Source: Chitinophagaceae bacterium IBVUCB1
Lineage (GTDB): Bacteria > Bacteroidota > Bacteroidia > Chitinophagales > Chitinophagaceae
DNA: 64,000 nucleotides
Assembly: GCA_002127285.1 (NCBI GenBank)
Contig: NFUW01000002.1
Span: 892,744-956,743, forward strand
Reading direction: 5' to 3'
A program made the translations under genes and the position numbers. Shown here in pieces: positions 7,098 through 16,177 of the stretch. How positions within the stretch are numbered: position 1 is the stretch's first letter; every line of letters begins with the position of its first letter. The notes beneath the pieces were generated by a model that worked only from the letters and a program-made list of their open reading frames with translations, ran no database searches and was not told the origin of the DNA.

Positions 7098-9608
7098 ATG
7101 CCTGAATACAATAATCACGAAGAGCAGCAATCGGTTTTAATAAACCAGATGTACCAAAACTGGTTTCTGGACTATGCCAGCTATGTAATACTGGAACGTG
7201 CTGTACCTGCGGTAGAAGACGGACTGAAACCCGTGCAACGCCGCATACTGCATGCCATGAAGGAAATGGACGACGGCAGGTATAATAAGATAGCCAATGT
7301 AATAGGGCAAACCATGCAATACCATCCCCACGGCGATGCCTCTATAGGCGATGCCATCATCAACATGGGGCAAAAAGACCTGATGATAGACACGCAGGGC
7401 AACTGGGGCGATGTGCGCACGGGTGATAGTGCCGCTGCACCACGATATATTGAGGGGCGTTTATCAAAATTTGCATTAGATGTAGCTTTTAACGGTAAAA
7501 CAACGGCATGGCAACTGAGCTACGATGGCAGGAAAAATGAACCAGTAACACTGCCTATGAAGTTTCCGCTGCTGCTGGCGCAGGGTGCAGAGGGTATTGC
7601 TGTGGGCCTATCTACCAAAATACTGCCACATAATTTTTGCGAATTGCTGGAAGCTGCTATCAAATACCTGAAAGGTAAAAAGTTTGAATTGTACCCCGAC
7701 TTCATGACGGGTGGTATGATAGACGTTAGCAATTACAACGATGGCGGACGAGGCGGCAAAGTACGGGTACGAGTACATATAGAAGAGGTAGATAAGAAAA
7801 CACTCGCCATCAAAGATGTGCCTTATGGTGTTACCACATCGCAATTGGTGGATAGCATACTGAAAGCCAATGACAGCGGTAAAATCAAGATAAAGAGCGT
7901 AACTGACAATACCGCCAAAGACGTAGAACTGATTATACAATTAGCGCCAGGCGTTACGACAGACCAAACCATAGATGCGCTCTATGCCTTTACAGATTGT
8001 GAGGTATCCATATCGCCCAATGCCTGTGTGATTATAGACGAAAAACCACAGTTTGTAGGCGTTACAGAATTATTGAAACACTCTGCAGAGCATACCAAAA
8101 AACTATTGCTGCGCGAGTTGGAAATAAAGCTGGGCGAACTGGAAGATGACTGGCACTACTCATCGCTCGAAAAGATATTTATTGAAAAACGCATTTACCG
8201 AAACATTGAAGAAGAAACTACATGGGAAGGCGTGCTTAATGCCATAGATACTGGCTTGAAGCCATATAAAAAGAAGTTTCGCAGAGAGATAACACAGGAT
8301 GATATTGTAAGGCTGACGGAAATAAAAATCAAACGTATATCCAAGTACGATTCCTTTAAAGCAGATGAACACATCAAAGGCGTAGAAGACAATATAGAAG
8401 AAGTAAAGAATAACATAGCCCACCTTAATGATTATGCCATAGCCTACTACGAGGGCCTGCTGAAAAAACATGGCAAAGGCCGTGAGCGCAAAACGGAAAT
8501 ACGTCCGTTTGAAACCATACAGGTGCAGCACATTGCCATAGCCAATGCCAAGCTGTATGTAAACTATAAAGAAGGCTTTATAGGAACGGGCTTGAAGAAA
8601 GATGAGTTTGCCTTTGAATGTTCTGACCTTGATAATATCATCGTCTTTCGCAAGGATGGTAAGATGATGATAACCAAAGTGGCTGACAAAACTTTTGTAG
8701 GTAAAGACATCATTTACCTCGCCGCTTTTCAGAAAAACGATGAGCGCACCACCTACAATATGATATATGTAGATGGCAAAACAGGTATAGCATACGGCAA
8801 GCGTTTCAACGTAACAGGCATCACCCGCGATAAAGAGTACGACCTGACAAAGGGAAACCCCAACAGTAAAGTGATGTACTTTACTGCCAATGCCAATGGC
8901 GAGGCAGAAGTGGTAACCATTACCCTGTCGCCCGGCAGCAAGGCAAGGATAAAAGTGCTGGATTATTATTTTGAAGAACTGGAAATAAAAGGCCGTTCGT
9001 CACAAGGCAATCAGGTAACAAAGTACCCCATCAAGGGTATCAAGATGAAAGAAAAAGGGCGCTCTACCCTTTCGGGACAAAAGATATGGTACGACGATAC
9101 CATTGGCAGGCTGAACAAAGACGGCAATGGTATGCCATTAGGCAGCTTTGACGAGGGTGACCGTGTGATAGCATTCTACAAAGACGGTAGTTATGAACTA
9201 ACCGACTTTGAACTGACTAACCGCTACGAGGCCGATGATGTGATACGTATAGAGAAGTTTGCACCCGATAAAATCGTAACAGCTATCTATTACGATAAAA
9301 AAGGCGGGCAATACTATGCCAAACGCTTTGTGATAGAAAGCCAAACGTTGAAAAACAAATACAGCTTTATTAAAGAAGGTGAGGGCAACTATCTGGAACT
9401 GGTAACTACTAAAACCGAGCCGATAGTGATATTGCGCACAGGCAAGAAAAAGTCGGAACTGAGCGAAGAAATTGTACCCTTGCACGAAACGATAGACGTA
9501 ACAGGCTGGAAAACCATCGGTACAAAGATTGGCGGCAGCGACTTGAAAGAAATATCGCTGGTGATAGAAAACAGCAACGGAGAAACGGACGCACCAAGAC
9601 TTTTTTAA
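7098..9608 (+). CDS. parC: DNA topoisomerase IV subunit A (ParC)
   Basis: 836 residues. Breaks and rejoins DNA in the ParC2ParE2 complex to separate linked daughter chromosomes. The winged-helix breakage domain shows GLKPVQRRILHAM, YHPHGDASIGDAI and the catalytic Tyr117 in AAPRYIEGR (usual form AAxRYxE). After a coiled-coil region (~400-450) the C-terminal ~330 residues form the repeated beta-pinwheel blades. I call ParC rather than GyrA because the GyrA-box (QRRGGKG type) is absent; the equivalent loop reads GRSSQGNQ. parE is not in the window. It stands alone, with its own promoter box upstream. Confidence 0.92.
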   Translation: MPEYNNHEEQQSVLINQMYQNWFLDYASYVILERAVPAVEDGLKPVQRRILHAMKEMDDGRYNKIANVIGQTMQYHPHGDASIGDAIINMGQKDLMIDTQGNWGDVRTGDSAAAPRYIEGRLSKFALDVAFNGKTTAWQLSYDGRKNEPVTLPMKFPLLLAQGAEGIAVGLSTKILPHNFCELLEAAIKYLKGKKFELYPDFMTGGMIDVSNYNDGGRGGKVRVRVHIEEVDKKTLAIKDVPYGVTTSQLVDSILKANDSGKIKIKSVTDNTAKDVELIIQLAPGVTTDQTIDALYAFTDCEVSISPNACVIIDEKPQFVGVTELLKHSAEHTKKLLLRELEIKLGELEDDWHYSSLEKIFIEKRIYRNIEEETTWEGVLNAIDTGLKPYKKKFRREITQDDIVRLTEIKIKRISKYDSFKADEHIKGVEDNIEEVKNNIAHLNDYAIAYYEGLLKKHGKGRERKTEIRPFETIQVQHIAIANAKLYVNYKEGFIGTGLKKDEFAFECSDLDNIIVFRKDGKMMITKVADKTFVGKDIIYLAAFQKNDERTTYNMIYVDGKTGIAYGKRFNVTGITRDKEYDLTKGNPNSKVMYFTANANGEAEVVTITLSPGSKARIKVLDYYFEELEIKGRSSQGNQVTKYPIKGIKMKEKGRSTLSGQKIWYDDTIGRLNKDGNGMPLGSFDEGDRVIAFYKDGSYELTDFELTNRYEADDVIRIEKFAPDKIVTAIYYDKKGGQYYAKRFVIESQTLKNKYSFIKEGEGNYLELVTTKTEPIVILRTGKKKSELSEEIVPLHETIDVTGWKTIGTKIGGSDLKEISLVIENSNGETDAPRLF

Positions 9609-9680
9609 TTTATATAATATTTGCCAAAAAATACCTAACTTCACCAGCCTTTTTTGCCGTGCAATAGGCTTATATAACGA

Positions 9681-10286
9681 ATGAAAAAGATAGAACTGGA
9701 AATAGTTGCCCTGTCGCACAGTATTACACAGACTCATTCTTATGCAGTAGTATTAGGTGAAGTGGATGGCCTGCGCAGGTTGCCCATCGTTATAGGCGGT
9801 TTTGAAGCACAGGCTATTGCCGTAGCACTGGAGCGCATGCAACCCAGCCGCCCACTTACACACGATTTATTTGCCAATTTCATGACAACTTTTGGCATAG
9901 AGTTGGCAGAGGTTGTAATATATAAACTGGAAGAAGGTATATTTTTTGCCAAACTGCTATGCCAAAACGATAACAATACCGTTGAAATAGACTCCCGTAC
10001 ATCTGATGCACTGGCATTGGCAGTACGCTCTGGTTGTAAGATATATACCTACGAAAATATACTGGATGCCGCAGGTATGTTTTTGGAAAATACCGAAGGT
10101 ACAAACCCCTCTGCCCCGGTACAGGGTGCTGAAAAAGTAGCCTCAGGTGCTACAACCTTCAACCACGACCTGAAGAACATGAATCTGGAAGAATTGCATA
10201 TCCTATTACAACAAGTACTGGACCAAGAGGATTATGTACGCGCCATTACCATACGCGATGAAATAAACAGTAGAGAAAATAAATAA
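9681..10286 (+). CDS. Bifunctional nuclease (DUF151) family protein with UVR motif
   Basis: 201 residues. Residues ~1-130 match the DUF151/BFN domain: conserved LPIVIGGFEAQAIAVALE and the DSRTSDALALAVR segment. Residues ~165-200 form a UvrB/UvrC-type helical pair (LQQVLDQEDYVRAITIRDEI), a combination common in Bacteroidota members. DUF151 proteins have been reported with DNase/RNase activity in plants and Mycobacterium; whether this one is a nuclease is not shown by sequence alone. Next gene begins 27 bases downstream on the same strand. Confidence 0.85.
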   Translation: MKKIELEIVALSHSITQTHSYAVVLGEVDGLRRLPIVIGGFEAQAIAVALERMQPSRPLTHDLFANFMTTFGIELAEVVIYKLEEGIFFAKLLCQNDNNTVEIDSRTSDALALAVRSGCKIYTYENILDAAGMFLENTEGTNPSAPVQGAEKVASGATTFNHDLKNMNLEELHILLQQVLDQEDYVRAITIRDEINSRENK

Positions 10287-10313
10287 TATTAATTAAGCAT
10301 AAACATTCTTTTA

Positions 10314-11660
10314 ATGAGAAAATTATTTACAGGTGCTGCCCTTTGCAGTATGGTTTTTGCAGCGGCAGTATCTGTAGCCCAGGAAGTAAAGAAGTGTGCT
10401 ACTGATGAGTTGGTATCGCAATTGGCAAACAACAATCCATCACTGAAAAATGCCATAGATGAATATGAGCAGGATATTCAATACCGTACATCATTAATGG
10501 TAAATTCAAATACAACTGTTTATAAAACTACTTCTACTTACCCAGTTGCACTTGTGTTTCATGTGGTATTATCTCAGGCACAGATTGACCAGATTGGAGG
10601 TGTTGCAGGTATATACGATCGTGTTGTATCGCAAATAGAGGTATTGAATATAGATTTCAATGCCCAAAACACTGAAACTATACCCGCACCCTTTGCTGCA
10701 TTAAAAGGGAATCCTAGTATGAACTTCGGGCTTGCACATACCAAACCTGACGGAACAGGCACTATCGGCATTGAAATACTTACAAAACCTGCAGGCTTTA
10801 CTGGATTTGATGTGACCGACGGCTCTGTTAAAAAAACTGCAAACGGTGGACTGAACCCGTGGGACAATAGTAGATACCTGAACGTATGGATAACAAATAT
10901 CACCAACGGTGGCGGTGGTGGCGAAATATTGGGATATGCTTATAACCCTAAATTAGCAGCACTTATTGGCGATGCGAGCCTTATGGGTGTTGTAGTTGAC
11001 TATCTTGCATTCGGTAAAAGGAAGAGTTTATCTCAGAGCTTTATATCTAATGCAGACAAGGGACGTACCATGGTTCACGAATTCGGGCATTTCTTTACAT
11101 TAAATCATATTTGGGGTAATACAGCAGTTGGTAGTGGTAATTGTGGTGATGATGATGGGGTTGATGATACTCCTAAACAAAGCGATGCAAACCAAAGCGT
11201 ATGCCCTAGCTACCCAAAATTACCAAACTGTAATGGTACACCTGAAGGCCAAATGTTTATGAACTATATGGACTATGTGATGGATGTGTGTATGAGTATG
11301 TTTACTAAAGGACAGGTAACACGTATGCAATCAGAATTTACTGCTGGTGGCGGATCCCCGAATCTTCACAAAAACATACACTTATTTAGCTGGCCTGCAG
11401 GTGTAAATGAGGCAAGTATGCAGCATAATATTGACATTGTACCCAACCCATCTAACGGTGTATTTACCATTACACATAGCGATGGGTTGAAGCAAATTAC
11501 TGTGCATAACATGCTGGGGCAGATAGTAAAACAAATACCTGTAAGCAGCCAACAATCGGGCACAATCAGTGTTGATATAACTGATGCAGGTAAGGGTATG
11601 TACACCATTCAATGCATGTATAACGAGGGTATGGTAAGCAAAAAAGTGATAGTACAATAA
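10314..11660 (+). CDS. Secreted M43 (pappalysin-like) zinc metalloprotease with T9SS sorting domain
   Basis: 448 residues. Signal peptide at 1-22. The zinc motif HEFGHFFTLNH begins at residue 255 (ligands H255, H259, H265; catalytic E256), followed by HIWG and the acidic GDDDGVDDTP calcium-type segment and a MNYMDY Met-turn, all hallmarks of bacterial pappalysins. The usual Gly of HExxHxxGxxH is Thr here, which occurs in some relatives. Residues ~373-448 are a type A C-terminal sorting domain (VPNPSNGVFTI ... GMYTIQ ... KKVIVQ), so it should be exported by the type IX system. The stop codon overlaps the mqnE start by one base (TAATG). Confidence 0.9.
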   Translation: MRKLFTGAALCSMVFAAAVSVAQEVKKCATDELVSQLANNNPSLKNAIDEYEQDIQYRTSLMVNSNTTVYKTTSTYPVALVFHVVLSQAQIDQIGGVAGIYDRVVSQIEVLNIDFNAQNTETIPAPFAALKGNPSMNFGLAHTKPDGTGTIGIEILTKPAGFTGFDVTDGSVKKTANGGLNPWDNSRYLNVWITNITNGGGGGEILGYAYNPKLAALIGDASLMGVVVDYLAFGKRKSLSQSFISNADKGRTMVHEFGHFFTLNHIWGNTAVGSGNCGDDDGVDDTPKQSDANQSVCPSYPKLPNCNGTPEGQMFMNYMDYVMDVCMSMFTKGQVTRMQSEFTAGGGSPNLHKNIHLFSWPAGVNEASMQHNIDIVPNPSNGVFTITHSDGLKQITVHNMLGQIVKQIPVSSQQSGTISVDITDAGKGMYTIQCMYNEGMVSKKVIVQ

Positions 11661-12808
11661 TGACAACAACAGCAAACCTGCAAGCAGTTTTCAGCCAGCT
11701 ACCTGCAGACAAGGATTTACAAAACATAGCACAAAAAGTATTTAATACAGAACGCCTTACCGACGAGGAAGGCGTTTTGCTTTTTGAAAAAGGTGAGTTG
11801 GGCTTTGTAGGTGCATTGGCGGCACATGTAGCACATCGGCTGCATGGCAACAAAGTGTATTTCAACCGCAATTTTCATATAGAGCCTACCAATGTATGCG
11901 TATTTACATGCAACTTCTGCTCCTATTCCCGACTGTATAAAAACCGGGACGAAGGTTGGGAATTAAGCATAGACCAGATGCTGGATATGGTGCGCAAGTA
12001 CGATGGGCAACCTGTAACAGAAGTACACATAGTAGGTGGTGTACACCCAAAAATGAATCTTGAATTTTTCTGCGAAGTAATCAGCAAGATAAAAACCTTG
12101 CGCCCAGACATACATATCAAGGGCTTTACTGCCGTGGAACTGGACTATATGTTTCGGAAGGCTAAACTGACCACATTAGAAGGATTGAAAGCCTTGCAGA
12201 CAGCAGGCTTACAATCACTCCCCGGTGGCGGCGCAGAAATCTTTCATCCTGAAGTAAGGGAACAGATATGTGCTGATAAAGTAGATGGAGCGGGATGGCT
12301 CGACATACACAAAACGGCACATCAACTGGGTATGCATAGCAACGCTACCATGCTATACGGGCATATAGAAAACTACAGGCATCGTATAGACCACATGAGT
12401 AAGCTGCGTGCTTTACAAGATGAAACAGGTGGCTTTAATTGCTTTATACCATTGAAGTTTCGTAATCAGGATAATGACATGTCTGATATACCTGAGACTA
12501 CCGTGATAGAAGATATGCGCACGTATGCCATAGCGCGTTTGTTTATGGACAATTTCCGCAATCTGAAAGCGTACTGGCCTATGCTCGGCAGGCAATCTGC
12601 ACAGCTAACGTTATCGTTTGGAGTAAATGATTTGGACGGAACGATAGACGATACTACAAAAATATACTCTATGGCAGGCTCTGAAGAGCAATCTCCATCG
12701 CTGAGTACAGAAGAGCTATGTAACCTGATAACTGCCGTAGGCAAAACACCTGTGGAAAGGGATACGCTCTATAATGAGATAAAAGTATATGAAGAAGTAA
12801 CGGCATAA
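11660..12808 (+). CDS. mqnE: Aminofutalosine synthase (radical SAM), menaquinone pathway
   Basis: 382 residues. Joins SAM-derived radical chemistry to 3-(1-carboxyvinyloxy)benzoate to make 6-amino-6-deoxyfutalosine in the futalosine route to menaquinone. The radical-SAM cluster motif CxxxCxxC is at Cys80, Cys84, Cys87 (CVFTCNFC), followed by SYSRLY. GFTAVELDYMFRKAK, LPGGGAEIF and the C-terminal GVNDLDGTIDDTTKIYSMAG distinguish MqnE from MqnC. No other mqn gene is in the window. Translation is probably coupled to the preceding protease by the 1-base overlap, an odd pairing. Confidence 0.92.
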   Translation: MTTTANLQAVFSQLPADKDLQNIAQKVFNTERLTDEEGVLLFEKGELGFVGALAAHVAHRLHGNKVYFNRNFHIEPTNVCVFTCNFCSYSRLYKNRDEGWELSIDQMLDMVRKYDGQPVTEVHIVGGVHPKMNLEFFCEVISKIKTLRPDIHIKGFTAVELDYMFRKAKLTTLEGLKALQTAGLQSLPGGGAEIFHPEVREQICADKVDGAGWLDIHKTAHQLGMHSNATMLYGHIENYRHRIDHMSKLRALQDETGGFNCFIPLKFRNQDNDMSDIPETTVIEDMRTYAIARLFMDNFRNLKAYWPMLGRQSAQLTLSFGVNDLDGTIDDTTKIYSMAGSEEQSPSLSTEELCNLITAVGKTPVERDTLYNEIKVYEEVTA

Positions 12809-12810
12809 GG

Positions 12811-12835
12811 AAAGCGGCGCATTGAGTGCCGCTTT
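12811..12835. terminator. Terminator after mqnE
   Basis: 8-bp perfect stem (12811-12818 / 12828-12835, AAAGCGGC/GCCGCTTT) followed by T residues on the plus strand; lies between mqnE and the convergent membrane-protein gene. Confidence 0.8.
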
Positions 12836-12836
12836 T

Positions 12837-14174
12837 TCAATCCCTTAATTTAAGCGCTTTGTTGAACACTAAAAGCAGCAAGCATAAGCAACATACAATA
12901 GTGTTCCAATAAAAATAACGGTAGTCAACATCGGACTGATAAATAAAGAAATCGGGCAATTTATAGAGCACACCAGAAAGTATAAGTAGCGCATAGAAAT
13001 GGCGAAGTCGCTTATGTTTTATTACAGGCAGTATAGCTAACATTAGAAAATTTAACACAAACCAAAACCAAGCCTTCATATAAAACATCCCCTTTTGCGC
13101 TACAAACATGGCGTGATAAAATTTATAGAACGGGTTTTCATATCGCGGTGTCAGTCTATATTCGTTGGGGTCCGGGTACATGTAAGTGTAGTAATTACAA
13201 TAAAAATCAGATCTTTCTTTTATTCGCAGATAGTACAGAAAACCATCATACCTGTTGCGCATATATACTAAAGGATATTGCCTGATAGCACTACTCCATG
13301 CATCCCTTATAGCTGCAGTAGTAGCTGCATTTGTATCTGGCAATAGTATTTTACCATCCGTATTCCACCATACGTCATCAAAAGTAGCAGGATGGTATTT
13401 CGCACGCAGGTAAGCAGTATCCAACACATTACCTTTAAACAAAACAGGTGGAAATACGTTTGTACGTGTTGATTTATAGATGCCAGATAAGTCGTGCAGG
13501 AAGAGTTTATTCTCTGCATACTGTTTTTCAGCATGTAACAATACTGGCAAGCTTTTTTGTATTGCATACGTGCAGAATATAACACTGAAAACTACAGCAG
13601 ATTTTACTCGAAAACTTCGCGTATCAAAAACAAACCATGACCATAATATAACCAAAGGTATATAGCCTGTAAGCGCATTAGGACGCAATAATGCTCCATA
13701 CACTAATAAACATAAGGTAATAGTGGCTGCGGTGAATGTTAAGCGTTTAGCCTTCGCAAAAAAGTAAAATAATATAGCAATTGCCAACAACCAGCTAAAG
13801 GCCATCTGTACATCCTTAATAATATACCCTGCAAAATTTTGTAGTAATGGCGAGATGCCGAACAAGAGAAAAAGAATTGATTGCCATATACGGTTGCTTA
13901 TGGCAGAACATAAAAAAAAGCAAGCAAGCCAAAGTATAGACAACTGAAAACACAACATAAGTTGAGGCCCTTCGTATAGCATATTAAACAAACTCCATAG
14001 CAATGCCATTGCAGGCGGGTGCCAGTCGTTGTATTGATGTGTAAGCGATTGCCTGTATTGTTCAAAACTATCAGGCGACATAAACCCAGGCAAATATGCG
14101 CTTAGGTTTATTGCAATGCCTGCAATGCATAGTAAAGGAATAATGAAAGGCGATATGTATGCCCGCTTCAACAT
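12837..14174 (-). CDS. Polytopic membrane protein, probable GT-C type glycosyltransferase
   Basis: 445 residues with about ten to eleven hydrophobic segments. Between the first helices is MSPDSFEQYRQSL then YNDWHPPAMALLWS, an acidic/His loop pattern seen in lipid-linked-sugar dependent GT-C transferases, where the first extracytoplasmic loop carries the catalytic acid. A soluble stretch of ~130 residues (about 215-345) lies between helices. The sugar donor and acceptor are unknown. It is the last gene of a minus-strand run behind the MFS gene; the start codon is directly adjacent to the MFS stop codon. Confidence 0.65.
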   Translation of the reverse strand: MLKRAYISPFIIPLLCIAGIAINLSAYLPGFMSPDSFEQYRQSLTHQYNDWHPPAMALLWSLFNMLYEGPQLMLCFQLSILWLACFFLCSAISNRIWQSILFLLFGISPLLQNFAGYIIKDVQMAFSWLLAIAILFYFFAKAKRLTFTAATITLCLLVYGALLRPNALTGYIPLVILWSWFVFDTRSFRVKSAVVFSVIFCTYAIQKSLPVLLHAEKQYAENKLFLHDLSGIYKSTRTNVFPPVLFKGNVLDTAYLRAKYHPATFDDVWWNTDGKILLPDTNAATTAAIRDAWSSAIRQYPLVYMRNRYDGFLYYLRIKERSDFYCNYYTYMYPDPNEYRLTPRYENPFYKFYHAMFVAQKGMFYMKAWFWFVLNFLMLAILPVIKHKRLRHFYALLILSGVLYKLPDFFIYQSDVDYRYFYWNTIVCCLCLLLLVFNKALKLRD

Positions 14175-15407
14175 TTAATGCTCTAAAAAATTCAAATCCT
14201 TACCGAAAGTTTCTTCAGTAAATATAGCAGCTACAACGCTTATGAGCATAACTACACCACCCGTGATGGCGGCGGCCGTTATATAGCTGTATGAATGTTG
14301 TAAGCCTTTAAATAGTATCACCATCAATGGCAATGCGCCACGCACCATATTGGGTACTGTAGTAGCTGCAGTAGCACGTAGGTTGGTGCCGAAATGCTCG
14401 GCAGCCATCGTAACGAATATGGCCCAGAAGCCAGTACCAAAACCGAGTAGTGCGCATAGTGCATACATTTGGTTGGCGCTGCCGCCTTGCTGATTGAAGT
14501 ACAGCACAATAGCAATGGCAGTAATGGCATAGAAAATATACAAGGCTTTTTTACGGCTCTTTAATGCCTGGCTAAGAAAGCCAATTCCAATATCGCCGAT
14601 AGATATGGCGACGTATGCGAACATAACTGCTTTGGCAGGGTTAATGGGTTCTTCTATACCAAACAGAGCCCCGAATTTATCAGAAAAAGCTATCAGAATG
14701 CCTATCACATACCAAGTTGGCAGCCCTATCAAGATGCTAAGTAAATATTTCCTGAACCGTTGAACATTGGTAAAGAACATGAAGAAATTGCCCTTACTAA
14801 CCCCTGCATGTTGTATGTCTTTGAACATACCCGACTCGAATACACTAACACGCAAAAGCAACAAACACAAGCCCAAACCACCACCTATAAAATAACATGT
14901 ACGCCAATCGAAGTGTTGAGCTATAAAGTATGCCAACACTGCACCAGAAAGCCCGATGCCTGCTACAAGCGATGTAGCAATACCTCGTTTTTCTTTGGGT
15001 ATCAATTCGCTCACTAAAGTGATGCCTGCACCCAACTCGCCTGCCAAGCCAATGCCTGCTATAAAGCGGCAAATGCTGTATTGCTCTATGGTATTTACAA
15101 ATCCGTTGGCTATGTTGGCAAGTGAATATAAAAGAATAGAACCGAACAGCACACTCAGCCTGCCTTTTTTATCGCCCATCATACCCCATAGTATACCGCC
15201 TATCATCAAGCCCCACATTTGGTGGCTGATGATTTCCATACCATCGTTTGAAATCATATCCTCACTAAGTCCGAGACTTTTGAGGCTTTGCACCCTAACT
15301 ATGAGGAATAATAATAAATCGTAAATATCTACGAAATAGCCCAGTGCGGCTACCAATACAGGAATGCTGAACAGCGAAGTGTTGTTACTTGCTTTGTTTT
15401 TTGTCAT
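14175..15407 (-). CDS. Major facilitator superfamily transporter
   Basis: 410 residues from the chosen ATG (MTKNKASNNTSLF), 12 predicted helices. The loop 2-3 motif appears as GDKKGRLSVLFGS and the cytoplasmic motif after helix 4-5 as SELIPKEKRGIATSL, both typical of the metabolite:H+ symporter/sugar-porter branch. Substrate cannot be deduced. A start 36 bases further upstream is open but would overlap the DedA gene by 59 rather than 23 bases. Co-directional with DedA and the downstream membrane protein, probably one transcript. Confidence 0.85.
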   Translation of the reverse strand: MTKNKASNNTSLFSIPVLVAALGYFVDIYDLLLFLIVRVQSLKSLGLSEDMISNDGMEIISHQMWGLMIGGILWGMMGDKKGRLSVLFGSILLYSLANIANGFVNTIEQYSICRFIAGIGLAGELGAGITLVSELIPKEKRGIATSLVAGIGLSGAVLAYFIAQHFDWRTCYFIGGGLGLCLLLLRVSVFESGMFKDIQHAGVSKGNFFMFFTNVQRFRKYLLSILIGLPTWYVIGILIAFSDKFGALFGIEEPINPAKAVMFAYVAISIGDIGIGFLSQALKSRKKALYIFYAITAIAIVLYFNQQGGSANQMYALCALLGFGTGFWAIFVTMAAEHFGTNLRATAATTVPNMVRGALPLMVILFKGLQHSYSYITAAAITGGVVMLISVVAAIFTEETFGKDLNFLEH

Positions 15408-16125
15408 CAGAAGCGTCGTTGTCGATATCAAAAGTTTCCTCAATGATATCCATACCTACTTCCAATATAGGTTGTTTCTTTTTACCAAAGAACATTTTAA
15501 ACAATACGGGCGCGGTAGTAACGAATATCAACCCGATAACTATCTTCTCGAAATTCTGTTTTACCCATTGGTTTTCGCCTAGTATATAACCGGCAGCCGT
15601 CATACTGGCTACCCATGCTATGCAACCAATTACGTTGTATAAGAAGAACTTCTTTCTATCCATAGCTACTACACCTGCTACGATGGGTGCAAATGTGCGA
15701 ACGATAGGCAAGAAACGAGCTAAGATGATGGCACTACCACCGCGTTTGTCATAAAACTCTTTGGCTTGTATCACATGCTTTTTCTTGAACAAGAGCGTGT
15801 CTCGGCGTTCAAATAATAAGGGTCCTGTTTTTCTGCCAAACCAGTAGCCTACAGAATTACCTATGATACCCGCAACTGTTATCAGTGCTATCCAATAAAA
15901 AAGATTTAACAGGCTGCTATCTGTAGGGTTTGGAATGGGCGCATTGGCAATCATCAGCCCTGTAACGAATAACAGAGAATCGCCGGGTAAAAAGAAACCT
16001 ACAAACAAGCCTGTTTCGGCAAAGATGATGAATGCTACTAGATACAAACCACCGTATAGTGTTACTAATTCTGCCAGTTTATCGGCATCCATCAATTGCT
16101 TCAAAAACTCTAATATCTCGTGCAT
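15385..16125 (-). CDS. DedA-family membrane protein (VTT domain)
   Basis: 246 residues. Conserved DedA features: FAETGLFVGFFLPGDSLLF near residue 45, GNSVGYWFGRKTG, and FLPIVRTFAPIVAGV containing the conserved Arg and Pro; four to five hydrophobic segments. Family knowledge: DedA/VTT proteins act as lipid scramblases or undecaprenyl-phosphate flippases, depending on subgroup. The C-terminus (~30 residues, acidic: EETFDIDNDASDD) is a soluble tail and overlaps the next gene by 23 bases. Confidence 0.88.
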   Translation of the reverse strand: MHEILEFLKQLMDADKLAELVTLYGGLYLVAFIIFAETGLFVGFFLPGDSLLFVTGLMIANAPIPNPTDSSLLNLFYWIALITVAGIIGNSVGYWFGRKTGPLLFERRDTLLFKKKHVIQAKEFYDKRGGSAIILARFLPIVRTFAPIVAGVVAMDRKKFFLYNVIGCIAWVASMTAAGYILGENQWVKQNFEKIVIGLIFVTTAPVLFKMFFGKKKQPILEVGMDIIEETFDIDNDASDDKKQSK

Positions 16126-16177
16126 GGTTTTCGTTTCGAGGCGTGAAAATAGGTAATTATTGGTAAATGAAATCTTA

